NCBI RefSeq assembly: GCF_000346465.2
Contig: NC_034009.1
Coordinates: 21,261,784 to 21,325,783 of the forward strand
Direction of reading: 5' to 3'
Origin: Prunus persica
Lineage: Eukaryota; Streptophyta; Magnoliopsida; Rosales; Rosaceae
DNA: 64,000 nt
Shown in pieces: positions 11,892-22,955 of the stretch (positions within the stretch are counted from its first letter, which is position 1; every line of letters begins with the position of its first letter). The notes under the pieces are model-generated. The model had not been told where the DNA came from. It saw nothing but the letters and a program-made list of their open reading frames with translations, and made no database searches. The translations under genes were made by a program, and so were the position numbers.

Positions 11892-13332
11892 TGATGGACA
11901 TATTTTATATTATATATTTAACCTCATTCTTAATATATTTTGGTTAATATTTTGGAAGAATTTTGATACTTTGAATTATATTTCCAATATAGGACTTTCG
12001 ACTCTCTCTGGAGCAAAACATAAACAAATTGAGGAATTTTGGAGTAATTCCAGTTGAAGGATGTTCTTGAGTCACTTAGCTTGATCGTCTCAAAATTTCA
12101 GATTTTTCTTCCAAGCGGTTATTTTCTGGCAATAAAATAAAGGAGCAGTGCGCGGTGCTGGAATAGTGACGTGTTGGGCTTTTATTGCATTTTTGGAGCC
12201 CAAGATGACCTGGATGGGTTCGTGGCCTTCTAGAGAAGTGTTCAAAACATTTTTATCTTTAAAACAAGCTATCTTGGGCCAGATTTGGAGGAGATTTGGG
12301 GCCAAAACGTGGCTAGGCAGATTTTGGGCAGATTCTTCTATTCCAATTTGGACTTTATTTCCTAGTATTATTTTATTTTAATTAGTTTTCTTGTGGGGAT
12401 AGAAAAGCTGTACATTGACAGCTAGGTTTTAAGGGGTATTTAAGCTCTTTCTCACAAGGAATTTAGGACTCCCTTTTCACTTTTGAACTTTGCATTGTGG
12501 AGAGCAATTGCTAGGGTTTTGGGTTTTCACAACTTTCAGGTATTTTCGTTCTTTTCTTCTTAATGATATTTTCTTGGATTTCAATTATGAGTATGCGTAA
12601 CTAAATTTCTTTTGCTAGGGTGAAGCCTTGAACCTTAGCATGAATATGTGATTTTTATTTAATTGCTTATGATGAGTGCATGCCTACTTGAATTGTTAAT
12701 CACTGTTTTAAACTATCTAATTGTCTTAATGCCTAATCACCATTAGGATCTTTAGAAAAGTAATTGGACGCAATTTTGGTCGGAAGGTTCCCTGAAATTG
12801 ATGCTAGCTTCTTATGATTAATAATTGTAATTTCACTTAAGATGAATACCACGTCTTAAGGGTTGCATGGTTTTTCAAAGGGTTTTCACAAAACTTAATG
12901 AATCTTTCATGTTCAGATTTGATCCGAACGTCCGGACGGGTTGCATGTTAGATATACGTTCTGTGTTGGAGGTTCCAAGTAGAATATACATTAGGAAAAC
13001 CTAACCTTCAAAGTGGCATGTTTGCAAATCATAAGTAATTGGTAAAAGTTCATAGGATTGCTAGGTGATGGTGAAACCCTAGTGCTTTTATAAATTGATA
13101 TTCAAAACTCTTTCCTTCAATCGTATTTGTTTTTAGAATCAACCAAATTCATAATCATCTTTCTTGACCTTTTATTTTAAGTAGTTATTTGGAATTTGTT
13201 TTTACATAAATTGCTAATTAGTCCTTGAGAAAAACGACCTTGCATGAGCATCTATACTACAATAGCCTTGTATTCTTGCAAGTATTTTATGTGATTTTAA
13301 CTTTGTTTGCACAAGTACTAAAAATCCTATCA
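11892..13332 (+). repeat. 3' LTR of element A
   Basis: 1441 bp, TGATGG...CCTATCA, the direct-repeat partner of 2036-3476 with scattered substitutions. Followed by GTTAT, the one-mismatch target duplication. Confidence 0.95.
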
Positions 13333-13406
13333 GTTATCATTAGCAAACCAAATCCCAATAAGTACAGAGAATTATCGATACTGTACTCACATATTACATA
13401 GAGAGA

Positions 13407-13408
<2 letters not shown>

Positions 13409-13492
<84 letters not shown>
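13409..13492. repeat. Compound microsatellite (CA)19(GA)23
   Basis: Uninterrupted CA repeats at 13409-13446 run directly into GA repeats at 13447-13492. Confidence 0.97.
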
Positions 13493-13495
<3 letters not shown>

Positions 13496-14229
13496 TTACA
13501 AAAGATAAAGGTATAAATAGAAATTTATTTACAATTCCATAGTTCCTCAGCAACAAAGAAACACCCATGGTTCCTTTATGTTTCTCTCTCTAGTGTTTTC
13601 CTGTCCATGACTTAATACTAGGTCAAGATAAACCCATGGTGCTTCCATCCCAGTTGTTATATAAACCTAACTCAATTCAAGCAAAGATAAAGATGCAACA
13701 CTCTTTTCATGGCACAAGTTGACTATTTCACCTAATAAAATCAAATGCAGTCTAGATTCATCATGATGAAATTAACATCATAAGCCCGGATACTTAGGGT
13801 GAGTTTACCTATATTTGATCATTTCTGGAAACCATGTCTGTGTCAAACCATTTCAATGGTATAAAAAATAAAATAAAAACCACCATATACAAAATGGCCT
13901 ACACAGATAACAAACGTGAATGATGCCATATTGGCTTTGAGCCAATCAAAACCAACATTTTACAAATTTGGTCACCCCATAATCAGATTAGTAAACCAAG
14001 CAGGCACAGCTTCTACAAATGTAATTTGACCTCACATATAAGTAAAAATCAAAAGGAGAATTGCATGCGAAACTCCACCATATGCACTCCATTCGAACTT
14101 TTTGAGTGATCTCTGGAAAAGAAGAATTGAATGCGAAACTCCACTATATGCAATACACCAACCGATATGGACACTTCAAGTTCATATGAGAGTGGCCTAT
14201 TTGCTTGGTTGGCTGATCTTCCTACTTGA
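13493..14229. other. Intergenic sequence without a gene
   Basis: No coding region or element end is supported. Two short near-duplications are visible: a GCGAAACTCCACNATATGCA block at about 14065 and 14131, and a GAGAGTGGCCTATTTGC block at 14188-14204 and 14241-14257, the second straddling the broken edge of element F. A GGACACTTCAAGTTC stretch at 14169-14183 recalls the satellite. Confidence 0.5.
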
Positions 14230-15479
14230 TAGACTTCTTTGAGAGTGGCCTATTTGCAGTCGCGAAGACCTCTGCCAAAGTCTAGGTAGAAGTGATAGTC
14301 AGCTTGCGGTATAAGTCGTGCTCAGTTGGAAGACCTTTCTTGAAAGCAGAGGACGCGATTTGGTCATCACACCCTACAATGTTGGTCTTTTCTGCTTTGA
14401 ATATCTTGATATAATCTCGAAGGGATTCATCGGACTTCTTGCGCAAGTTGAAAATGTGGCTAGGATTCTTCTTAATCGCCCGGTAAGAAGTGTATTCCTT
14501 GGTGAAGATGTAAGATAACTCCTTGAAGCTGCTGATCGACCCGGATCGTAGAGTATGGAACCAGTCTTGGGCTGCTCCTCGCAAGGTCATTACAAACACC
14601 TTGCACATTAGCGAGTCGTCAGCTTTGCAAATACCTTGCACTTTTGAAGTGTTTTAGATGGCTCTCGGGATCAGAATCCCCTTTGAAATGCTTGAACGAA
14701 GGCGTTGAGAATCGCTTCGGCAAAGCAGCCTGCTGGATTTTGGCAGTGAAAGGCATAGAGTTTGTTTGGTCCATCCCTCTGCGTAGAGCATCTTCGAAAT
14801 CTCTGCCAATCTTTAAGCCTTGAAGTCAGTTATTTACGAGCTTCTCGACGTCTTCTGCAAGCATGGCTTGCCAATCACATTGGTAACCTTAGTGATTCGG
14901 GAGGGAATGGTTGACTTCCTCATTGAGTCTCAGAGGTCGACCTCCTTGGTGGCCCTGCCTTTGAGACAAATGGATTGAGCTCACGAAGATTCCTCCATGA
15001 GTTGTCTTCGCGAGTTGGTTCTCGAGTGAATTGGTGAGCGTCGGTCGTTGCCTTTGTCACCCAATCGTTCACGGACTCATTCCCCTAGTGAGTCCAGTCT
15101 TGAATGGATACTTCTTCGCGGGCCCAAGCGAGTGTGGATATTGGACTGTGGGCCCAACCTCTTGCGTGCATTGGTCCTTGGACCTAGTCTCAAACAGATA
15201 GTAGACCGACTCAGAGTACGGCTTGTAGATGTCTGCGTCTCATCAGCATGATCTCGTTTTCTCCCCTGCCAGTTTGTCTCTGACTCACTAGTCTGGGATC
15301 TCTCAAAATGCTCGCCGGTATGCCAGGGCCTTGATTCAAGTTGATTTGCCTGAGTAGTTGGCCAATCAGATTGTTTTGGTCGTCGACCCTTTGCGCGAGT
15401 TAATTAACCTGTGAATGAAGGTCCACTTGACTGTGCAAGTCGAGTAGAGAGGTGTGGATTGGGCCCAGTGGCATATGGG
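14230..15479 (-). pseudogene. gag: gag fragment of truncated Tat-like element F (part 2, left of E)
   Basis: Structural capsid protein remnant. The clear part is 14282-14641, a Retrotrans_gag-like domain (PF03732 type) with the pattern ...AAQDWFHTL...SFKELSYIF... and ...SDESLRDYIKIFKAEK.... Upstream, to 15479, the same protein can be followed through several stops and frameshifts, including a Gln/Leu-rich coiled-coil-like part near 15350-15460. It continues on the other side of element E at 32206-32581. The reading ends soon after 14282 in a short gag-like tail (ATANR) beside a 17-bp duplication. The rest of the element (pol, 3' LTR) is missing. Confidence 0.8.
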
Positions 15480-17932
15480 TGTTGAAGGAAAATTGTGATC
15501 TTCCTAATATAATTTCACCACCACTAATAAAATAATGGAGTTTTATTATTTTAGGTTCGACCCATTCGAGACGCAAGTCTCTTAATTACAATCCCTTGCT
15601 TCAAGGGAAAACCCTTTGATTCCATCATAAAGAAACAGAACGTGTGTGTTTGATTTTGCAGCTGCTCCCAAGTCCAACCTCAGGATGCCTACGTATCCCT
15701 TGCAGGAATCAAGCCACTCGTAGTTCAAAGATTCATGATGAATAAATGACTCATCGCAAAACGAAGAATTTGAATGAGTTTGATTGAGGAGTGTTTGAGT
15801 GAATTTAGCTGAATAAACCAGGGATTCGATATGGAAATATGTTTGGGATGGTTGCATCTAGATTGAATCTCTAGATCGCCTACGTACCCTTTTAAAGGGA
15901 TCAAACCAACGTAGTTCGAAGGTTTAGAAATTAATGGGTAAGTGTGGCCCAATAATTTAGAGTTGGTGTCTTTGAGATGATTTGAAGATTTTAATAGGTA
16001 GATGACCTATGGGAAAAATTGGAAATTAATGGGTATGTATGGCCCAATAATTTAGAATTTGTATAGTTGAGATAATTTGGGGATTTTCATAGGTAGGTGA
16101 CCTATGGGAAAATTTTTGAAATTAACGGGTAAGTGTGGCCCATTAATTGAGAATTTGTGTTTGAGATATTTGAATTTAATCTCATTGGAATTTTCATGAG
16201 TGGATGACCCATGGGAAAAATTTGGATGGTTTTGTACCACTTTTCTTTTTGTCAATGTCCTAGAAAATTAATGAGCAATTTTGATTAACCCACTAATTTT
16301 CTAAAGTTGACATTTGCACTTGGACGTAAATATGGCTATGAGGATTTTTATAATTGATCCGTTACCCATTTAAATTACCCATTAATTACTATTGGCTTTT
16401 GAGAGTTAATAGACAATTATTTTTAACAGCCCATTATTCTATTTTGAGCCTTTGATACTTTGACTGACCCATGAATAGAAATTGGTTCACAACTGTGATC
16501 TTTGTGACAAAAGGGACCAGCGTGCAGCTCCTCCTTTAAGTGGATCACCTCCTTTTTTCTTACTTGTACTTTCATTTTGATTGTTTGCAAACAATCAACA
16601 GAGAAGGAATTCAAGGCATGGCACGTGGCCTTTTCAAAGCCTTGTTTCTTTTCCTCTTTTTAATTACTCATGTTTTCTTTTGTCAGTTAGCCCATGAGCA
16701 TGGAGCCCAGAAAAACTTTGGTCCAACAGGCGATTAAAACAACCTGATAGCTATCCAACTCTTTATAGAGTTTGTTTCCAAGTAAAGTCAAACCTTGTAG
16801 TCTCATCTTTATCTGGAATACTTGTGATCAGTCCGAATGAAGAGCAAACATTGTTACTGCTCAGTCTTTGAAGAAAATACACGAAGTCACAATCTATACA
16901 CAGCCTTTGCAAACAAAAAGAGAAAGCCAGAAGAAAAAAACTGCCGCAACACATCAAAGAGGTTTCAGACTTTTTTTGTCTTTTTCCTCTTTTTTTTTCC
17001 TTGCAAACCATGGTCCTTGTGCCCTTGTTTTGCTTTTCTTCCAAACTTCAACAAAGTGGCGTTAGCCACCTTCTTCTCTCTTTTTTTTTTTTTTTTTTTT
17101 TTAATGTTTTGACTTTTCTTCTTCTTTTTGATGACTGAAGCAAACCCCTCTTTTTTGTTTTATTTGTTTGTTGTTGTTGCCACACCAAGCCAAGAATTCA
17201 AGACGTGGCTGCAAGTCTATCTTTCTTTTTTTCTTAGTATGTTGTGTCTGTACGCAAACAACACCAAACCCTCTTCCCAAAACAGGGCTGCTTTCCTCCT
17301 TTATTTTTTTTTTGTTTGTTTGTTGTGATTGGGTGCCTAACAACCACAGGACAAGAGGATCTTCCAAGAGAATTCAGTTTATGAGTTTGACACTCAAAAA
17401 TGGATTTAGTTTATGGGTTTTGTACCCAAGCATGGCGGTTCGCTCTGGAGAGCATGAAGATTTGCTCAGCAGAGCATGGAGATTCGCTCGGCAGAGGAGT
17501 ATCAATTTGTGGGTTACCACCCAATATGGATTGCCATCCATTTATTTTATTTGCGGGTTGCCACCCATGATGGATTGATAATCCATATAATTTGGTTTGT
17601 GGGTTGCCACCCAACGAGAATTAATTGACAGAATCCATATACCTGTGAAAATGTCTTCTCTTGTATTTGTGCTCCTCCAATTTTTCTCCTGCAGCAGTTT
17701 TCTTCTCCTGTCCCTTTTCTCCTTCTTCCTTTTTTTTCCCTCTTTTTCCTTTTTAGTGCAGAATATTTATACTGAAAACTGAATAATGAGTTCCCCCAAA
17801 AATAGGAGCCACTAAACTCTCTTAAACGTTTTCATTGGTTTAGACCCCCACCTTTTTCCAAACTTCCCCCCACCTATCCAATCCCACGTTCCAATATTTT
17901 TGTGATTTTTGTGATTTTTTTTTATTCCAACA
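15480..17932 (-). repeat. 3' LTR of element E
   Basis: 2453 bp. On the - strand it starts TGTTGGAATA and ends CCTTCAACA. It is shorter than the 5' LTR by 111 bp, mainly because it lacks about 45 bp near 16360 and a roughly 60-bp duplication seen at 31200-31260. It contains three tandem units of about 95-105 bp at 15928-16225, two double-hairpin modules (15684-15730 and 15853-15921) and three TGGGTTGCCACCCA-type mini-hairpins at 17509-17613. A TATA box (TATAAATA on the - strand) lies at 17764-17771. Confidence 0.95.
15928..16225. repeat. Three ~95-105-bp tandem units in LTR of E
   Basis: Each unit opens with AAATTAATGGGTAAGTGTGGCCCA (or a close variant) and closes with GTAGATGACCTATGGGAAAAATT. 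The same three are in the other LTR at about 30090-30387, so they predate insertion. Confidence 0.8.
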
Positions 17933-18047
17933 GATGCCCCTTCAAGCTTTGTGCGTGTGGCACTTTTACGCATGCAAAGCTTGAGATGCCTTTAACTAGC
18001 ATTATAAGCTAACATATGTATATATTTTTTTTTACCTTTGATTTCAG
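17933..18047 (-). other. Polypurine tract of E, and splice-acceptor-like site on + strand
   Basis: On the - strand CTTGAAGGGGCATC abuts the 3' LTR start and is the plus-strand primer tract. On the + strand a long T-rich tract followed by CCTTTGATTTCAG ends at 18047, directly before the PMD reading frame, and looks like a 3' splice site for an antisense transcript whose first exon would be upstream, probably in the LTR. Confidence 0.6.
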
Positions 18048-20980
18048 GTGATGGATGCTTATGGAAATCTTCACAAAGAACATGCTTCCGATGAATATGG
18101 TAGGGCCATCGCTTTTGGCCCCCAGTACGTGAGATCTTGTCCTCTGAATTCGATCAGGCTTATGGTACCTCCTGAGAGTCGGACAACATGGTTCACCACA
18201 GATCACTTGAGTAGTGGACATCTCAAACTCAACCCCCATGAAGAAGACCGAGTTATTCAAATTTCTCAAGCAAAGGGCCCATGTTTTCTGGCCCACTCTT
18301 TGATGAAAGTAAACAATGAGATTGAAGGAGATAAGCAGTGTCTTCCTAGAGATGAATTTTATCCGGTTATGCACAGGATGCTTCGTAACAAAATTTCATG
18401 GGGAAGCAATTTCAAATTTTTCCGTCAGGCTAACTTTTTATCCTTTGTACTGGAGTGGACGGAGTCTATTTTGAGTGACTTTGGTGATGTCTTTCGTCAA
18501 GCTGATATATATGGGGCTGTGGCCATTTCTCGATACTCCTATGATTTTTGCCCTAATGTTTGGAGAGCATTCTGCGAGTTATGGGGGCCTTTATCCAACA
18601 CATTTCATCACGGGAACGGTGAAATGGGCATTTCCTTATATGACCTAAAAGTTATTGGCGGGTTACCAATTTTGGGTCTCCCCTATGATGAATTTATCCC
18701 TTTAAACAGAGAATTATGCCGTGAAGACTTGTATCCTTCAACCATTGGTGAACTTTTGAAAATCCATGCTCAACTATGTGTTTTCCATAAGAAAGGGCAA
18801 GTTTTCCACGATCAATGGATTGAGCATTTCTTTCGAGGGGAAGCCATATATGGTGCTGCGGGGAATAAAAATAACATAGTTCCCGAACATAAAGCCAAAG
18901 ACCTCAAATTTCCCTTGAACATTTCACGTGAAGGACAATTGGCTGCTTTTTTAGCCTTTTGGCTTAGCCGTTTTGTTTTGCCCCTTGATAATGCTATAAG
19001 GCTAGAATGTTTCTATATGGCAAGTTTGATGGTGAGAGGGTTTAGAGTTTCACTTGCTCCAGCAGTGTTGGGACTTATTTATCATGCCCTCGGTACAGTT
19101 GCTACTCATTGTAGGGGTCCTGGTTTAGCAAATGCATATCTTCCCATTCATTATGTGATGGGATGGTTAGGGGAGCACTTTCCTGATCTGATCGACCGTC
19201 GGAGTGACAATGATTTTCCAGCACATTACCCTCTTCTAGCGAGGTATAGTCAGATTTAAGCTAAATATGTCAACTCTAATCAAGCTAGAATCATCTTCAG
19301 GAGTGGGTTTATGGTTTATCGTCCCAGTGTCTTCCTTGCACAAGAAGATTGCATTCTTTTAGACACAGAGAGCCTTGCGGACAATGCCTTTGAATTCTTG
19401 GTTTGTATGCGCTCTGCACTGCTTCCTGTAAGGTTAGGTGGCGATCTTTGGTTGGAGCCTTACTACCCAAATAGATTTGCTCACCAGTTTGGCTTTGATC
19501 AAGGAGTTCCGGAGAACAAACTTTTATTTAGTGTATGTGAGAGGCAGCGATGCGAGATTGAGAAGTTGGCGAGAGCCCAAGCAGTCCTTCTGCGCAAAGA
19601 TACTACAACGCGTTTCTATATTCCACGCTTCACTCACATTGGGGAATGCTCTTGGTCGTATTGTAGATGGTGGATGACTGCATGTGCACCTTATATGGGC
19701 TTTTCTGTGTCAAAAATTTTCTCAGTGGTAGACAGGCATGTCCCAAGGAGGGACCTTTGTGACTGATAATTTGAAAAGTATTTCGATCGGCATGAGCAAA
19801 AGTGGCTTTAATTCATCTTCACTTCCTCGTGGTGTTTCTTCGAGCAGAGGACACAAGAAGAGAATTCCCAATGCTAAAGGGGAACATTTCTCAGGGGTTA
19901 ATCACGTGATGCACCAATCCCAAAGGATTAATCGAGACTCACACCACAAACAGGCGCGACATGCAGATCACAACAAGGTTGAGGATGGAAGCTCTAGCCA
20001 TGTTCTTGATGAAGAGAGTTCTAATCCGGTGCAGGGGAAATGAGATTTGACGACATCCTTTTTCCTCGTGAAATGGAGCTATTAACGTGGATAACCCAGC
20101 CTTTGAAGTCATTTCTTTAGGTGAAGAGGAAAATATTCATCATGAGAGTGCTAACTCTAGCATGGGTGGTAGTGGGTCAGACTTCCTGGCTGAAGTGTCT
20201 GAATTTCAACAAGTTCAGAATAGCCCAGCTGATGATCAGTTTCCTGAAACTGTTGGGCCTATAGCAGTTGTGCGACCCCTCCAAAATTTGGTATCAGTCG
20301 AGAACTTTGTTCATCAGATTTTTGGGAATGGGGTAAACCAGAATAGGCGGGAGTTTATCAGTAGAGAAATTGAAGGTATCTTTAGCAGACTTTACTCCTC
20401 AAAGACACCTGCTCAACTTCATATGCACCATTCTGAGATTATCAAGGCCCTTCGACTTTTGGGGTCAACCGTTGACATTCTTGGGTGTGGTGAAACTGCA
20501 TTTAAGCAGTTTGCCTAGCTTGTGGATTGGATTTTTGAGCTTGCCAGGCGACATTCCAAGAGCAGTGCCTATATTGAAGCCTTAGGAGATGTGAATATTG
20601 ATGTGATTCATGATTTGATCCGCCAACACGAGGAATGTTTAAACACCAAGTTGGCTCTTGAGGGAGAACTTACAGAGGTTGCTAAAGAGATTGAAGACTT
20701 GGATGTCAAGGAAGTTACCATCAGGGAAGCAGAAGAGAGAGTTCGCCAGATGCGGGAAGAGCATGAAGCTAAGAAAACTTCCCTTAATATGCAAAAGATG
20801 AACTTGGAGATTTCTTTGGAGCATCAGAATGAACAAGCAATACAGCTTCAACAATCCAGAATTGATGCTAAAGAAGATCTACTTCCTCAGATCGGGAGCA
20901 CTCGACTGTCAATGAAGGCTTTAGAGCGAGAGATCCACCGCCTAATCAATGCCCTGTTTTCTTCTTGTAGCGAGCTCTAA
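18048..20980 (+). pseudogene. Antisense plant-mobile-domain (PMD) gene carried by E
   Basis: Convergent to the element's pol. The first part, 18048-19766, is a plant mobile domain (PF10536 type, the family of MAIN and MAIL1 in Arabidopsis, and of extra ORFs in Tat elements). Recognisable parts are FVLEWTESILSDFG, a middle ISLYDLKVIGGLPILGLPYDE block and the W/L-rich helical tail. It has a TAA at 19257-19259, a +1 shift near 19745, another break near 20050 and a TAG at 20516-20518. The tail to 20980 is a long acidic coiled coil (EAEERVRQMREEHEAKK). AATAAA poly(A)-type signals follow at 21035 and 21146. No good internal introns are visible here, unlike in element G. Its role in the element is unknown; PMD proteins of plants act in silencing and genome stability. 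Confidence 0.85.
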
Positions 20981-21689
20981 GTGATGAGCCTACTATCATT
21001 ATTATTATTTTTGTTTAGCATGATTTTTCCCTTCAATAAATGTTCTTGTGGTATGGTTTATCCACCAAGAATTTGTAGGTAGGCCTTTGCTTCAGTATTC
21101 TTTTGCTCTTGTAATGTAGTTTTTCCACCAAGAACAATTTTCAGAATAAAGATTTTGTCGGATTTTGCTTTTCTATTTCACAGTTTATACTCGTACGAAG
21201 TTGGAGTTTTTGCGTAGTATACCACAGTTTAACAACGTGCTAACACCATCGGTGGACAAGATTGAATTCATGATAGTTTACGGCTGCATCTAGCTTTTGG
21301 GCTAGCTTGCCTACGTACCCTGTGAAGGGATCAAGCAGAACGTAGTTCACCCTCCTTGAATTGAGGTAATGAAGGGGGATTTTGGGTCTTGTGACTGAAT
21401 CTAGCTTTTTAGAGACTAGACTGCCTATGTACCTCTTTTTTAGGGATCAAGTCAACCGTAGTTCTTTGCTTGGGCCGCCCTTTCGGGTTTTCAACCCACA
21501 AAGCCTAATTTTTTTTTTGGTGCTCTAATTTTTGCTTGGGCCTCCCTTTTGGGTTTTCAGCCCAATGAGCATTTTTTAATTTACCCTAACTTTTGCTTGA
21601 ACAGCCCTTTTGGGTTTTCAGTCCAACGTTTTTTTTTTTTTTGGTGAGCCCTTTCAGGTTTTCAGCCTAACAAGCTTTTTTTTAAAACA
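20981..21689. repeat. Spacer with double-hairpin modules and GGGTTTTCAGCCCA repeats
   Basis: Separates the converging PMD gene and pol. At 21285-21350 and 21396-21464 two modules each form TCTAG...CTAG(A) followed by CTACGTACC...AGGGATCAA...ACGTAG, the same module as in the LTRs. At 21465-21690 four imperfect units of about 55-65 bp follow, each with TTTTGGGTTTTCAGCCCAA (GGGT/ACCC-type stem) between T-rich runs. No gene. Confidence 0.75.
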
Positions 21690-22898
21690 TCAGGCGTAAA
21701 ACTTCTTGACGAATTTTCCGTTCACACAAGGATATATGCACTTGCCTTCGGAGTTTGACAACTCGTAGGCACCCTTGGAGAAAACCTTAGTAATGACGTA
21801 GGGCCCCTCCCACTTGGGTTCAAACTTACCATGCATTTTTCTAGTAATGACGAAGGGTCTTCGGACAGTTAAAACCAAGTCTCCAATTGAGAAAGATCTG
21901 AACTTAACTTTTCTGTTGAATGCCCCTGCCACCTGAGCCTGATATATTTCGAGCCTTTGTTGAGCCGCCAATCTTTTCTCATCGAGAGCTTCCAGTTCTG
22001 CCAGTCTCACATTTGCGTTCTCGTCGGGGTTTGTTAGCTGTAATGCTACCCTTAACGATGGCAATTGGACTTCTAACGGTAGAACAGCCTCGGAACCAAA
22101 CACCAAATTGTACGGTGTACATCCTGTTGAGTTGCGTATGGTCGTCATGTAAGCCCATAATGCTTCAGGGAGGCATTCATGCCAATCTCTTTTGTTTCCT
22201 GAGACCATCTTCTTTAGGATATTGCACAATACTTTATTGAAAGCTTCAGCTTGACCATTTGACGACAGATTTTAACTCGCGAAGAATGAGTGTTGAAACT
22301 TATACTTCTCGCACAACTTGGTCATGGACTTGCATTTGAAATACAATGCATTGTCAGATATAATCTTCGATGGAACCCCATAACGGTAGATGATGTGGTT
22401 CCTTATGAAGTTTGTAACATCGTCTGCTCGTACCTCCTTTAAAGGAATTGCTTCAGCCCATTTAGAGAAGTAATCAGTCGCAGCCAAGATGTATTGATGT
22501 TGACGTGATGACTTAGGCTTTATCATGCCAATAACATCTAATCCCCAAGCTTCAAATGGCCAAGACAAAGTTGTCGGATGCAATTATTGGAGAGGTTGGT
22601 GAATAAAGTCTCCATGTAATTGGCAATCTTTACATGTGGTTGCAAATTTTACTGAGTCTCGGACCATTGTTGGCCAGTAATAACCCAATCTCTTCAGTTG
22701 GTTCGAAAGTTTTGGACCAGCTTGATAAGCACCACAAGTGCCAGCATGAGTATCATGAAGGGCCTTAGTTGCATCTTGCTTCGACAGACACCTTAACAAC
22801 ATACCATCAAATGATCTTTTGTACAAGGTATCATTTAAGTACAGAAATCGAGTGGCTCTGCGTCGGACTTCAATCTTTTTCCTTGAGTCATTTGGCAA
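21690..22898 (-). pseudogene. pol: Integrase of element E
   Basis: Inserts the cDNA into the genome. Zinc finger of the HHCC type at about 22615-22770 (HDTHAGTCG ... CKDCQ); catalytic core with GLDVIG (first Asp) and SDNAL (second Asp) in 22272-22583 and NGQAEAF (Glu) just before 22229; a C-terminal domain with KWEGPYVI ends at 21690. One frame throughout, but cut by stops near 22584 and 22272. Continuous upstream with the RNase H. Confidence 0.9.
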
Positions 22899-22955
22899 CT
22901 TGCCAAGTAGTAGATACTCGATTATGGGATGGCGCCAATCAAGATCATCCGGTTC

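Larger units (their letters stand above)
2036..13332 (+). mobile_element. Element A: Athila-lineage Ty3/gypsy LTR retrotransposon
   Basis: Complete in structure: two 1441-bp LTRs with TG...CA ends, a tRNA-Asp-type primer site directly inside the 5' LTR, gag-pol in Athila order (gag, protease, RT, RNase H, integrase), a 2.85-kb zone after integrase, and a polypurine tract against the 3' LTR. The 5-bp flanks are GCTAT (2031-2035) and GTTAT (13333-13337), a target duplication with one mismatch. The coding frame is broken several times, so it is non-autonomous now. It is the sister of element B at 39768-50789. Confidence 0.95.

Noticed and set aside
12090..12381. Open frames repeated in every Athila LTR (also 2234-2449, 40814-41044, 50375-50605)
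   Set aside because: They are LTR sequence read in both orientations and not conserved as protein.
16837..17578. Several overlapping open frames in the LTRs of E (also 31048-31848)
   Set aside because: They occur identically in both LTRs, are T/C-rich translations on both strands and have no domain.
21465..21690. Regularly spaced GGGTTTTCAGCCC repeats, CRISPR-like at a glance
   Set aside because: Plant nuclear retroelement context, imperfect repeats, spacers are T-rich and not unique; they are a short tandem repeat.
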